DNA of 64,000 nt from Spirochaetae bacterium HGW-Spirochaetae-5 (lineage in GTDB: Bacteria > Spirochaetota > UBA4802 > UBA5550): NCBI GenBank assembly GCA_002839285.1, contig PGXT01000001.1, positions 79,959-143,958 on the forward strand, read 5' to 3'. Each line of letters opens with the position of its first letter. The first letter of the stretch is position 1. The notes under the pieces are model-generated. The model was not told where the DNA came from, made no database searches, and worked only from the letters and a program-made list of their open reading frames with translations. Shown in pieces: positions 8,277 to 15,897 of this stretch. Both the position numbers and the translations under genes were made by a program.

Positions 8277-9671
8277 TTATTTCTTACGGGCGACAATTAT
8301 TGTTATATCATCACCCGGTTTTATATAGCCTGCGAAATTATTTAATGAACCGATTATATGGTCAAGCATTTCTCCGGCATCTGATGCATTAGAATTCTCA
8401 ATGGCATCAATAAGCCGGCTTGTACCGTACTGAATGCCCGCAGAGTTCCTGCTTTCGGTTAAACCATCACTGTAGAAAACAAGAAAATCGTCTCTCTTAA
8501 CTTTAAAATTCAGAGAATTAAACTGCTGACAAGCCATAGTAATCCCCAGAGGATGACCCTTAAAACTGCTCAAAGAATCAGTTATTACCCTGACACTCTT
8601 CGATTCAGCCTGATAGTGGAGAAGGTCCGGGTGGCCGGCGTTGACATATTCAACATCTGAATCTGTCATTCTGAGCATCAGACCTGTAATATAAAGATTA
8701 ACAGCCTCAAGTTCATCATGCAGTTCATCATTGGATGATTCGAGAACAGCGCCAAGTTTTAAAGATGAGCATTTTTGAAAATTACTATATATTACAGGCT
8801 TTGCAAGAATTGTAATCAGGGCCGGAGCAACTCCGTGACCTGAAACATCAAAGAGCGATATCCCGTGAAGATTATGATCTTTTGTGTAAAAATCAAAGAA
8901 ATCCCCCGAAACTGCACCATATGGTCTTGTTATAAATGCCATATCCCAATCGGTCACAGCAGGTGTCCTTCTCGGGAAAATCACCTCCTGTATTTCACTT
9001 GCAATGTCCATTTCAATTTCAGACATCAACTGCTCTTTTTTCAGCTGTTCATTTGTAAGGGATAAATCATAATTAAGCTTTTCAAGCTCTGCCTTGACAG
9101 CATGAAGAGCATCTCTTTTTTTATTTATAAAATATGCGGCGGAAGATACAAGTATAAAAGAGGGGAAAATACTGATCGAATAAAAAGCTTCCTGAGCAAT
9201 AGATCCGGTCTGACCGGCAATTATAATAGAATACCATGTAACTAAAATATAGTTTAAAAGAGTACCCGCAGAAATCAGAACAGACTGAACGAGGTTGGTG
9301 TAATACAGTACAATAGTAATGATGGTCAGAGCATTAATTAATGCTAAAAACCTCAGATCTGCAAGCCTGTAAACCCAAAGAGAAAAACCTATCTGACATA
9401 TAATTAGGGTTGTACCGAAAATTGCCCATTCATGCCATACAAGAAATTTTTTTTTAATATATGTTATCAGTATAAGAAGTGAATTCATAACAGTTACAAA
9501 GACTGCAATAAATATGGCATTTCTGTATGTTACGGTATGGAGCCCCAGATATATTGCAGCAAATGTCTCTAAAATCGCTATTGAAGAACCGGCAGTTATA
9601 AGTAAACTTCCTCTAATAAACAGGGCATTTCTTTCAGCCGGAATGGGGGATACCAGATAATTCTTAATCAT
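8277..9671 (-). CDS. Membrane SpoIIE/PP2C phosphatase (copy B)
   Basis: 464-residue paralogue of the gene at 6694-8088: same length, same hydrophobic N-terminal region (about 20-190), same coiled coil and same phosphatase motifs (SGDFFDF, DVSGHGVAPALI, NAGHPDLLHY, YSDGLTESR, DDITIIVA). Start ATG 9671 follows AGGGAAAT. The pair is a tandem duplication that has since diverged, mainly in the membrane part, so the two copies may sense different inputs while acting on the same anti-sigma antagonist. No partner STAS or HATPase anti-sigma gene is visible nearby. Confidence 0.88.
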   Translation of the reverse strand: MIKNYLVSPIPAERNALFIRGSLLITAGSSIAILETFAAIYLGLHTVTYRNAIFIAVFVTVMNSLLILITYIKKKFLVWHEWAIFGTTLIICQIGFSLWVYRLADLRFLALINALTIITIVLYYTNLVQSVLISAGTLLNYILVTWYSIIIAGQTGSIAQEAFYSISIFPSFILVSSAAYFINKKRDALHAVKAELEKLNYDLSLTNEQLKKEQLMSEIEMDIASEIQEVIFPRRTPAVTDWDMAFITRPYGAVSGDFFDFYTKDHNLHGISLFDVSGHGVAPALITILAKPVIYSNFQKCSSLKLGAVLESSNDELHDELEAVNLYITGLMLRMTDSDVEYVNAGHPDLLHYQAESKSVRVITDSLSSFKGHPLGITMACQQFNSLNFKVKRDDFLVFYSDGLTESRNSAGIQYGTSRLIDAIENSNASDAGEMLDHIIGSLNNFAGYIKPGDDITIIVARKK

Positions 9672-9753
9672 TTTAAATTTCCCTGTTTTAATATCATGGA
9701 AGCAATACTATAATAATTCAGATTAACCGTGTAAGACTGCAACAATTGCTGTG

Positions 9754-9972
9754 ACCGGATAGATTTTCATTAAAATTTTCACACTCACCCCCGGCTATCG
9801 CCGCGCCCCTCTCTTTGATGAGAAAAAGAGGGGCTACGTAAAACAAATTATTCCCTTGAAAAACACAATAAATTCCCTGTTTAAACTCCCCTCTCTTTCT
9901 TTCCAAAGAGAGGGGTGAGTTCGGAAAATTTGCGACTTTATAAATCAATTTTTTAATTAATAATCATCCGGT
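9754..9972. repeat. MITE-like palindromic element, copy 1
   Basis: 219-bp element bounded by ACCGGAT (9754-9760) and ATCCGGT (9966-9972), with TIRs of about 22 bp that include TTTAAT-rich inner parts. Inside are two arms, a CACCCCCGGC / CCCCTCTCTTTG block and a CCCCTCTCTTTC / AGAGAGGGGTGAG block, which can fold into a long hairpin. It encodes no transposase. It is closely similar, in inverted orientation, to 61809-62031. A 76-codon frame inside it is a by-product of the repeat. Confidence 0.8.
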
Positions 9973-10078
9973 TACAGCACTAATTTATGATACAATATAA
10001 TTGATTAAGAAATAACAGTATAATAATTTCTATAGTGTATTTATATAATAAAAGTGTACAAAAAAAATCAACCAGAAT

Positions 10079-10101
10079 AGCCTAAACAGGCTTTTTTTTC
10101 A
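10079..10101 (+). terminator. Rho-independent terminator-like hairpin
   Basis: Stem AGCCT / AGGCT with an AAAC loop, followed by eight T. No protein-coding gene ends just upstream on this strand; an unannotated small RNA starting around 9980-10030 is possible but not demonstrable. The other sequence in the 9973-10264 gap is AT-rich, with one small CCACC/GGTGG hairpin near 10157-10172. Confidence 0.5.
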
Positions 10102-10264
10102 TTTTTTTAGCAATTATTACTGAATAGAATTCTTAGTACAAAAAACAATATATATCCACCTCCTTCGGTGGCGGAGTGAATAGAGCTTTTTAATTTATAA
10201 AGATAATGAATAAATACTTATTCTTTATAAAAATAAAAAATAACCGCTATAAAGTCCAAATAGT

Positions 10265-10294
10265 TTGACAACAGTCATTTTTAAAAAATATAAT
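10265..10294 (+). promoter_or_regulatory. Consensus promoter for uvrC
   Basis: Perfect -35 TTGACA (10265-10270) and perfect -10 TATAAT (10289-10294), 18 bases apart. The start codon ATG 10303 is only 8 bases past the -10, which is where transcription itself would begin. The message is therefore predicted to be leaderless or nearly so. Confidence 0.75.
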
Positions 10295-10302
10295 GCATCA
10301 CT

Positions 10303-12111
10303 ATGATTATGGATCCTGAAAAAATAAAAGATATGCTGTCCCGTCTCCCTCATGAACCGGGTGTTTACCTTATGCTTGGAAGTGACGGGGCAATTATATA
10401 TATCGGAAAAGCTAATTCCCTGAAAAAAAGGGTCACATCGTATTTCCAGAAAAAAGATCACGATCCGAAAACATCCATACTTGTAAAAAATATTTCGGAT
10501 ATAGAATACATTGTAACAGATACCGAAATCGAAGCGCTCCTCTTTGAGAGCAACCTGATAAAAAAACACAAACCGAAATTCAATGTCCGCCTGAAAGATG
10601 ACAAGAGATATCCATATATTGCAGTAACAATGAATGAAGAGTACCCGAGAGTAATCTACACAAGATATATCAACAGAAATACAGATAAATATTTCGGTCC
10701 ATATACAGATGCACGGGCGGCAAAAAACAGCGCCGCAATGATAAACAATCTTTTTAAACTCAAAACATGCAGACGACCGCTCCCCCTTAAGGATGACGAA
10801 AGGCCATGCATCAATTACCAGATAAAAAAGTGTTCCGGCGCATGCCGGGGGATTATTACTAAGGAAGAGTACCGCTCTCTCATTGATGATGCTGTGAATT
10901 TTCTTGAAGGTAATATCGACCCTGTGATGAACAGTCTAAACAGCAGGATGAAGGAGTATTCTGAGAAAATGAATTTTGAAAAAGCCGCATCGGTCAGAGA
11001 TATTATTTACGACATTCAGAAGATTTCACAGACACAGAGTGTTGATATACCAACGGTTATTGATCAGGACTGCATCAGCACCGGAATCTTCGGCGGTGAG
11101 GCGATTGTTGTACTCTTTGAATTCAGGCACGGAATTCTTACCGGGAGAAAAATCAATATTTTTGACAACGCGGAGTATTCCACTCCTGAAGAAATTCTAC
11201 GGATTTTTATTCTCGATTACTACAGGGATAAAGAAATTCCCGGGAGAGTTGTAACGGAATATGGAGTTCCCGATTATAAACTAATTGCGGAACATCTCTC
11301 GGAGAAGAGCGGAAAGAAAATTTCACTTGTTCAGGCGGGTTCACAGGATGACAAGGGGATTATGAGCATGATACGGAAGAATATCGATATAATTGCGGCT
11401 GACAGGAAGTCGACGGAAGAGAATAATCCTGCGGCAGGTCTTCTGGAGCTTAAAGACACTCTGGCCCTGAATAGTGAACCCGACGTAATGGAGTGTTTCG
11501 ATATTTCAAATTTTCAGGGTACAGATTCAGTTGCGTCAATGGTTCAATTCCGGCTGGGGAGAGCCGACAAGAGCAATTACCGGAGATATAAAATCAGAGG
11601 TTACGAATCATCCAATGATCCGGGGATGATTCACGAAGCAGTTTCAAGGAGACTGCAGTATCTGGTAAACGAAAATCTGGAGCTGCCCGATCTTATTGTA
11701 ATAGACGGCGGTCCCACTCAGCTGACAAGGGCAATTGAAGCGGCGGCAAATTTTAACCTGGATATCAATATTATATCAGTTGCAAAAAGATTTGAAGAGA
11801 TCTATACGGCCCCGGATACCACTCCGATCAGACTGCCCGAGAACTCCCCTGCCCTTAAACTTATTCAGCGGCTGCGCGACGAAGCTCACCGTTTTGCAGT
11901 TACCTATCACAGGAATCTGCGGGACAAAAAACTCACATCTTCAGTACTGGATAAAATTCCCGATATTGGTGATAAAACAAAAAAACTCCTTCTTAAACAT
12001 TTCGGTTCAGTGGAACAGATAAGCGAGGCAACTCTGGAAGAACTGGCATCTGCAGAGGGGATTGGAGATAAAACTGCACGGAAGATTTACGATTTTTTCA
12101 GGAATAGATGA
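10303..12111 (+). CDS. uvrC: Excinuclease ABC subunit C
   Basis: 602-residue UvrC, the nuclease that makes both incisions around a lesion bound by UvrAB. An N-terminal GIY-YIG nuclease domain holds GVY (20-22), YIG (33-35), R43 and E82. A UVR/UvrB-binding helix pair lies near 205-240, an RNase H-like domain in the middle (ECFDISNFQG, VIDGGPTQL, RDEAHRFAV), and two C-terminal HhH motifs (IPDIGDKTKKLL, AEGIGDKTARKI). Length is normal. No ribosome site precedes the start; ATG 10303 or ATG 10309 would be used on a leaderless transcript. It is followed by the repeat block that leads to tRNA-Pro. Confidence 0.95.
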   Translation: MIMDPEKIKDMLSRLPHEPGVYLMLGSDGAIIYIGKANSLKKRVTSYFQKKDHDPKTSILVKNISDIEYIVTDTEIEALLFESNLIKKHKPKFNVRLKDDKRYPYIAVTMNEEYPRVIYTRYINRNTDKYFGPYTDARAAKNSAAMINNLFKLKTCRRPLPLKDDERPCINYQIKKCSGACRGIITKEEYRSLIDDAVNFLEGNIDPVMNSLNSRMKEYSEKMNFEKAASVRDIIYDIQKISQTQSVDIPTVIDQDCISTGIFGGEAIVVLFEFRHGILTGRKINIFDNAEYSTPEEILRIFILDYYRDKEIPGRVVTEYGVPDYKLIAEHLSEKSGKKISLVQAGSQDDKGIMSMIRKNIDIIAADRKSTEENNPAAGLLELKDTLALNSEPDVMECFDISNFQGTDSVASMVQFRLGRADKSNYRRYKIRGYESSNDPGMIHEAVSRRLQYLVNENLELPDLIVIDGGPTQLTRAIEAAANFNLDINIISVAKRFEEIYTAPDTTPIRLPENSPALKLIQRLRDEAHRFAVTYHRNLRDKKLTSSVLDKIPDIGDKTKKLLLKHFGSVEQISEATLEELASAEGIGDKTARKIYDFFRNR

Positions 12112-12169
12112 CAAATAACGCTATTTTAAGAATGTTACAACATTTTCGATTAAATTGAACAACCTTACC

Positions 12170-12316
12170 CTTCGGCTCCGCTCAGGGAGCGGTATCTGAG
12201 CTGACCGCGCAACATATATTCTGGCTGAGCGGAGCCGAAGCCTGAAATGAGATGATTACCGGGTCGCTGCCTTGATAATACCTCATTTCAGGCGTTTGCA
12301 AAGCATACGCACCTCC
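12170..12316. repeat. Compound palindromic repeat
   Basis: Two parts. A 16-bp perfect inverted repeat (CTTCGGCTCCGCTCAG at 12170-12185, its complement at 12225-12240) adjoins a diverged copy of the three-hairpin element (12241-12316: CCTGAAATGAG...CTCATTTCAGG, then GCGTTTGCAAAGCATACGC). Further on, 12338-12445 holds a direct repeat of TTATGAGT..TTACTGAAATTT around a GTGAAATTCCTC...GAGGAAAGCAATTTCAC hairpin. No gene is visible in 12112-12505. Confidence 0.65.
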
Positions 12317-12463
12317 GATAAAATTACGCGGCTTACTTATGAGTTACTGAAATTTATAACTGCTCAAAAACTAGTGAAATTCCTCTCCGGCGCGGAGGAA
12401 AGCAATTTCACCACCAATTTATGAGTAGTTACTGAAATTTTTTCTTTTGATATACTATTTTTC

Positions 12464-12490
12464 TTTACAAGCTGAACGGTTCTGTATTAT
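12464..12490 (+). promoter_or_regulatory. Probable tRNA-Pro promoter
   Basis: TTTACA (12464-12469) and TATTAT (12485-12490) lie 15 bases apart, placing transcription start a few bases before the mature tRNA 5' end at 12506. The spacing is short, so this is a tentative call. Confidence 0.4.
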
Positions 12491-12505
12491 TTGTTTTTAT
12501 TAACT

Positions 12506-12579
12506 CGGGGCGTAGCGCAGCCCGGTAGCGTACTTGAATGGGGTTCAAGTGGTCGGAGGTTCGAATCCTCTCGCCCCGA
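12506..12579 (+). tRNA. tRNA-Pro(GGG)
   Basis: 74-nt cloverleaf. Acceptor stem CGGGGCG / CGCCCCG is perfect, the anticodon stem is CTTGA/TCAAG with loop ATGGGGT and hence anticodon GGG, the T arm contains GGTTCGAATCC, and the discriminator is A. CCA is not encoded. Its 3' half from 12536 is duplicated at 53269-53315, so this gene is the phage attachment site. After integration, the 3' part of the present gene derives from the phage. Confidence 0.97.
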
Positions 12580-12582
12580 ATA
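12536..12582 (+). repeat. attL core (47-bp direct repeat)
   Basis: Perfect 47-base match to 53269-53315, running from the anticodon-loop region of tRNA-Pro through its 3' end and three bases beyond. With an adjacent tyrosine integrase this defines the left junction of the prophage and restores an intact tRNA gene. Confidence 0.95.
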
Positions 12583-12611
12583 GAAAGCTCTGATTATATC
12601 AGGGCTTTCTC
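12583..12611 (+). terminator. tRNA terminator supplied by phage
   Basis: Twelve-bp stem GAAAGCTCTGAT / ATCAGGGCTTTC with a TAT loop, directly after the att core. It differs at several positions from the corresponding hairpin beyond attR (53316-53350), so the prophage appears to bring its own version of the tRNA terminator. Confidence 0.65.
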
Positions 12612-12650
12612 GTTTTTACGCATAACGCACTGTTAGTCCCACTACTTTCG

Positions 12651-12667
12651 TTGCACATATATTGCAC
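12651..12667 (+). promoter_or_regulatory. Candidate integrase arm-type site (left)
   Basis: TTGCAC repeated twice 11 bases apart (12651-12656 and 12662-12667). The same pair with the same spacing and orientation lies inside the other end at 53101-53117. Position next to att cores suggests integrase arm binding; this is inference. Confidence 0.45.
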
Positions 12668-12670
12668 AGC

Positions 12671-13753
12671 CTAAATAACACGTTTAATCTTTACTACATT
12701 ATCCATTCTACCTGCTTTTTCCTGAAGATCGTGTCTGGAGAACATGGCATATCTTTTTTGTGTTGTCTGAATAGACTCATGCCCTAATAAGCTCTGAATA
12801 TCTTCAAGACTTACACCCTGATCAAGTAGAGTCTGAGCATAAATATGACGCAGGTCATGAAAATGCAGGTCTGTACCATCACTTATTTTTCTGAAAGAAA
12901 TCATATTCAAAAGCTTACCCCACTGTTTCCGGAGAATGTTATCAGTATATTCTCCAACAACCAGAGAACTGTTATTCTTCATAGAAGACAGTATCTCCAT
13001 TGCTGCAGGAGTTATGGGAACAATCCTTGCCTTTTTGGATTTAGTCTTGTGAGCTGAAAGCCTTATAAAGCGCGAATCAAAATGCACTTCAGACCAATCA
13101 AGAGTGAGTATCTCTTTTTTTCTCATACCGGTCAAAAGAGCGATTACAATAACATTATAAAACTGTCTGTCGATTGTTTGCGCCTTGAGTAAAAACTCTT
13201 CAAGCTGCTCCCTTGATATCCTGACTTCGCGCTCGTTATTTTCTTTAAGTTTAGTCAGAGCAACCGGATTGATAGTGTTGATATATTCCTTACGTATGCA
13301 GTATGAAAAGAACGAAGAAAGGCAGGCCAGATCCCGATTGATTGTAGCATTGCTCACCTTACCTTTTACCCTGGTATTAGCATGTAATGCAAAGACCTTA
13401 TTCCTTCTCCACGTAATGAAATCATCAACATGCGATCGTCTGAAATCAGAGAGTAAAATATTCTTAAAGCAGCTTTTAAACCTCAGTATGGATCTTGATT
13501 CGGCATTTAAAGCTTTTGCAGATTTATTTTGCTCCACATGTATTAAATATTCATCTAAAATTTCAAAGAACTTGAACTGCTTTGTTACGCCTAAAAGAAT
13601 TTTACCTTCCCATTCCCTGAAGAGTGCATCCACCGCAGATTTACGGCACGTGACAACCTTCCGAAACTGATCCCCCTTAAATCTGATATAGAACTGATAT
13701 TTTATATAACCCTTTTCTACACCGGACTGGTCTGTTACTTCTTTGTAGCCCAT
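12671..13753 (-). CDS. int: Tyrosine-recombinase phage integrase
   Basis: 360-residue integrase that would catalyse site-specific recombination between phage and tRNA-Pro att sites. An N-terminal arm-binding region (1-65) is followed by a SAM-like core-binding domain (65-170) and a catalytic domain. Catalytic residues are visible: R211 (TGMRKKEIL), a Lys in the HKTKSKKAR stretch (236-240), H299-x-x-R302 (HDLRH), H325 (LLGHES) and nucleophile Y335 (RYAMFS). Start ATG 13753 has GGAGGG upstream. It reads toward attL, as usual for tRNA-integrating phages. A strong hairpin separates it from xis. Confidence 0.97.
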   Translation of the reverse strand: MGYKEVTDQSGVEKGYIKYQFYIRFKGDQFRKVVTCRKSAVDALFREWEGKILLGVTKQFKFFEILDEYLIHVEQNKSAKALNAESRSILRFKSCFKNILLSDFRRSHVDDFITWRRNKVFALHANTRVKGKVSNATINRDLACLSSFFSYCIRKEYINTINPVALTKLKENNEREVRISREQLEEFLLKAQTIDRQFYNVIVIALLTGMRKKEILTLDWSEVHFDSRFIRLSAHKTKSKKARIVPITPAAMEILSSMKNNSSLVVGEYTDNILRKQWGKLLNMISFRKISDGTDLHFHDLRHIYAQTLLDQGVSLEDIQSLLGHESIQTTQKRYAMFSRHDLQEKAGRMDNVVKIKRVI

Positions 13754-13774
13754 TTAAACCCTCCTGTACTGCAA

Positions 13775-13814
13775 AAGAGGGCACATTGTGATATGGTCAC
13801 AATATGGCCCTCTT
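13775..13814 (-). promoter_or_regulatory. Hairpin in the int leader
   Basis: Nested inverted repeat: outer AAGAGGGC / GCCCTCTT, inner ATTGTGA / TCACAAT. It occupies nearly the whole 79-base gap between xis and int and would form in the message ahead of the int ribosome site. It could attenuate int expression or terminate xis transcription; inference only. Confidence 0.55.
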
Positions 13815-13832
13815 ATAATGTTTCGTCAATAT

Positions 13833-14009
13833 TTATTTGACCAGGTGATTATGTTTGATTGCTGCAATAACCTCTTCCGGATCGAAGAGATATGACTTTT
13901 TAGACGGTGAGTATGCCGGGATCTTCTTCTCCCTCACCATCTTGCGGATTGTCCAGATGGGAACTCCGATTATTTCTGAAAGTTTATCTGATGTAACCAA
14001 TTGACTCAT
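13833..14009 (-). CDS. xis: Excisionase-like HTH protein
   Basis: 58-residue MerR/AlpA-type winged-helix protein (HTH_17 class): SDKLSEIIGVPIWTIRKMVR forms the helix-turn-helix and SYLFDPEEVIAAI the wing and final helix. This fold is used by phage excisionases, which bend att DNA and bias the integrase toward excision. I start at ATG 14009 because AGGAGG lies 8 bases before it; a GTG at 14015 would sit too close to that ribosome site. It is transcribed toward int, with which it forms the recombination module. Confidence 0.75.
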   Translation of the reverse strand: MSQLVTSDKLSEIIGVPIWTIRKMVREKKIPAYSPSKKSYLFDPEEVIAAIKHNHLVK

Positions 14010-14101
14010 TGACACTCCTCCTGTTTCAATTTATGGACTGATAATCCAATACACTGAAACATGTCAACTTAAATACGGTTAATATAAATATTTTCCAACG
14101 A

Positions 14102-14237
14102 TAAACCGGTTAAAAATTGGTTTAATATATTTTTAGCAATTAATAACTTTTTTGAAACATTAATTTACCTATTTTTACTGACATTCGACACTATATTTTT
14201 TAATAAAATATTGAATATACAAATATGTTATATTTGT
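14102..14237. promoter_or_regulatory. Candidate operators in the xis-repressor gap
   Basis: Two inverted repeats: TAAACC...GGTTTA (14102-14124) and a perfect ACAAATAT-GTT-ATATTTGT (14219-14237). They lie in the 284-base AT-rich region between the divergently read xis and the small frame at 14294, where promoters of the switch are expected. Binding by the phage repressor or another regulator is inferred from location and symmetry. Confidence 0.4.
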
Positions 14238-14293
14238 TAACAGTCGGTGAAGCAAGGAGGCTCACCTATCCTAATTTAGTCAGGAGTTAATTC

Positions 14294-14467
14294 ATGGATG
14301 AATTAAAATCAACCAACCCAAAATTAAGCTTTTACCTTGATAAAATAATTGATGTTCTAAAACTAATTAAAGAGAGCGTCTCTCCTCAAGACTCTTCTCC
14401 ATATTTTGCTTGTACTGATCCAGAGTTGACTGCATCATCTCTACTATCTGAAGAACATTCTCCATGA
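14294..14467 (+). CDS. Small possible ORF overlapping repressor 3' end
   Basis: 57 codons, starting MDELKSTNPKLSFYL, preceded by CAGGAG at good spacing, downstream of the 14219-14237 palindrome. Its last 101 bases overlap the 3' end of the repressor gene on the other strand. The first half looks protein-like (amphipathic helix LDKIIDVLKLIKESV), while the part inside the repressor is serine-rich and looks like an antisense readout. It may be a small regulator or chance. Confidence 0.35.
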   Translation: MDELKSTNPKLSFYLDKIIDVLKLIKESVSPQDSSPYFACTDPELTASSLLSEEHSP

Positions 14468-14759
14468 TCTTCACCTGGATATCTTCCGGCATATGTTCAA
14501 CGAGCTGAGCAATTGTAATCCATCGCGGATCAACCCCGGTAATATTCTTAAAGTCGGTATCATTTATAAAAAATCGATAAAGCGGTAGTTCCGGTGCGAC
14601 CTTCTCAATATAATTTGCAATAACGTCTATCTGCGGAGAATGATTTCGTTCAATATTTGACAATGTAGTCTGAGGGAGATCCATCATCTTTGCACATACG
14701 GTCTGAGACAGACCTTTATCCTCTCTTAGTTTTCTTAATTTCAAACCATAATGTTCCAT
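14367..14759 (-). CDS. XRE-family phage repressor
   Basis: 130-residue protein with an N-terminal helix-turn-helix of the XRE/Cro-CI class (residues 5-45: LRKLREDKGLSQTVCAKMM, then QTTLSNIERNHS). The C-terminal half is a helical, probably oligomerising region with no LexA/CI peptidase motif. It is the likely lysogeny repressor: it is read away from the early operon and sits between xis and the antirepressor operon. ATG 14759 has GAGAGG upstream. Its own promoter (14781-14808) contains a palindrome that it could bind, giving autoregulation. Confidence 0.85.
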   Translation of the reverse strand: MEHYGLKLRKLREDKGLSQTVCAKMMDLPQTTLSNIERNHSPQIDVIANYIEKVAPELPLYRFFINDTDFKNITGVDPRWITIAQLVEHMPEDIQVKIMENVLQIVEMMQSTLDQYKQNMEKSLEERRSL

Positions 14760-14780
14760 TCATTTAACCTCTCGATGTAT

Positions 14781-14808
14781 ATTCTAATCTTATTTCGGAA
14801 TAAATCAA
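14781..14808 (-). promoter_or_regulatory. Repressor promoter with internal operator
   Basis: Read on the reverse strand: TTGATT (14808-14803), 16 bases, TAGAAT (14786-14781). Between them is the near-palindrome TTATTTCGGAATAAA (14790-14804). A related half, TTATTTCCG, recurs near 14852-14860 in the rightward promoter region, which would suit a repressor controlling both directions. Confidence 0.45.
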
Positions 14809-14861
14809 TAAAAATTTAGCTATTTAACCAATTTTTCGTTGACTTTTAACATTATTTCCGC

Positions 14862-14889
14862 TTAACAGTTTACAAACTAATTTTATAAT
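14862..14889 (+). promoter_or_regulatory. Early rightward promoter
   Basis: TTAACA (14862-14867), 16 bases, perfect TATAAT (14884-14889). Transcription would start near 14896, only a few bases before the RHH gene at 14901, which has no ribosome site. The early message thus also looks almost leaderless. Confidence 0.5.
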
Positions 14890-14900
14890 GGTTAAAATGT

Positions 14901-15065
14901 ATGGATATTAAAATCAAAACACGTAAAGTCACACGCAGTTTCTATATCCCCATCACAATTCTTGATGAGGTCGAGGAGATTACACGACCAGCTAAAGGGA
15001 TGAATGTTAACAAAGCTGTAAACGAAGGTTTAGTATTATGGCTAAAAAAACAAAAGGAGGATTAG
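14901..15065 (+). CDS. Small ribbon-helix-helix-like protein (54 aa)
   Basis: 54 residues. A basic beta strand (KTRKVTRSFYIPITIL) is followed by two predicted helices (LDEVEEITR and MNVNKAVNEGLVLWLKK), the layout of Arc/MetJ-type DNA-binding proteins. It is the first gene of the early operon, 7 bases before the antirepressor, whose ribosome site AGGAGG lies inside its end. It could be a Cro-like or Arc-like regulator. The family call rests on the secondary-structure pattern only. Confidence 0.6.
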   Translation: MDIKIKTRKVTRSFYIPITILDEVEEITRPAKGMNVNKAVNEGLVLWLKKQKED

Positions 15066-15072
15066 TATACCA

Positions 15073-15897
15073 ATGAATGACCTTCAAATCTTCAATTACG
15101 AATCAAAACAAATCCGCACAGTAATAATAAACAATGAACCCTGGTGGGTTGCTAAAGATGTATGTGATATTCTTGAATTAAACAATATCACAGAATCATT
15201 AAGAAGAATTGATCCATCCGACCTGACTTCAATTAAATTGAACTCAGGTGGCCAGAATAGGGAAATGATGATTGTTAACGAATCCGGCCTTTATTCTCTA
15301 ATTCTCAGATCAAACAAACCCGAAGCAAAAAACTTTAGAAAATGGATCACCTCTGAAGTTCTCCCCTCCATACGTAAAACCGGACAGTACAACATAGAAA
15401 CAGATCCCTCAAAGTTAATAGCACAGGCCGTACTTGTTGCTAACAGAATCCTGGAAGAACAGAGGCCCCTTGTCGAATTTGCAAAGTCAGTGAGAGAATC
15501 AAAAAACGGAGTACTTGTCCGTCATCTTGCAAAGAACCTACGCCCGGCGACCGGAGAAAAACGTTTATACGAATGGTTAAGGCAGAATAAAATAATTATG
15601 CCTGAGTCTACTGAACCATATCAGCAATACATCGACAGCGGATATTTTGAAATGAGAGAGAATGTCTTCGATGTTCCCGAAGGTGGAAAGCATATCTCAT
15701 ATACCTCGCTTGTAACCGGTAAAGGACAGATCTATATCGAAAAAAAATGGAGAGAACAGCATGAACGACCTTCATTCAGCAATTCAAAACATCCGGAGAA
15801 CTTTAAACATACAGGTTCAGAAAGGGAACCGGAACGCGGAGTTCCTGCTCTTACATCTTCCGGACATAAAAAGATTAAAGAGGAGGCCTTAAACTGA
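15073..15897 (+). CDS. Phage antirepressor (BRO-N domain)
   Basis: 274 residues. Residues 1-115 are a clear BRO-N domain (IFNYESKQIRTV, PWWVAKDVCDIL, GLYSLILRSNKPEAKNFRKWITSEVLPSIRKTG). The C-terminal part (about 125-235) resembles the KilAC/ANT DNA-binding domain (RHLAKNLRPATGEKRLYEWLR). Such antirepressors inactivate a phage repressor and favour lytic growth. It has a strong ribosome site (AAAGGAGG) and heads a run of overlapping early genes; its stop overlaps the next start (TGATG). Confidence 0.88.
   Translation: MNDLQIFNYESKQIRTVIINNEPWWVAKDVCDILELNNITESLRRIDPSDLTSIKLNSGGQNREMMIVNESGLYSLILRSNKPEAKNFRKWITSEVLPSIRKTGQYNIETDPSKLIAQAVLVANRILEEQRPLVEFAKSVRESKNGVLVRHLAKNLRPATGEKRLYEWLRQNKIIMPESTEPYQQYIDSGYFEMRENVFDVPEGGKHISYTSLVTGKGQIYIEKKWREQHERPSFSNSKHPENFKHTGSEREPERGVPALTSSGHKKIKEEALN

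Noticed and set aside
9718-9948. 76-codon reverse-strand frame
   Set aside because: It lies almost fully inside the MITE-like palindrome; the translation is a by-product of the repeat and has no ribosome site.
13185-13670. 161-codon forward frame antisense to integrase
   Set aside because: Shadow of the integrase gene, which has all catalytic residues on the other strand.
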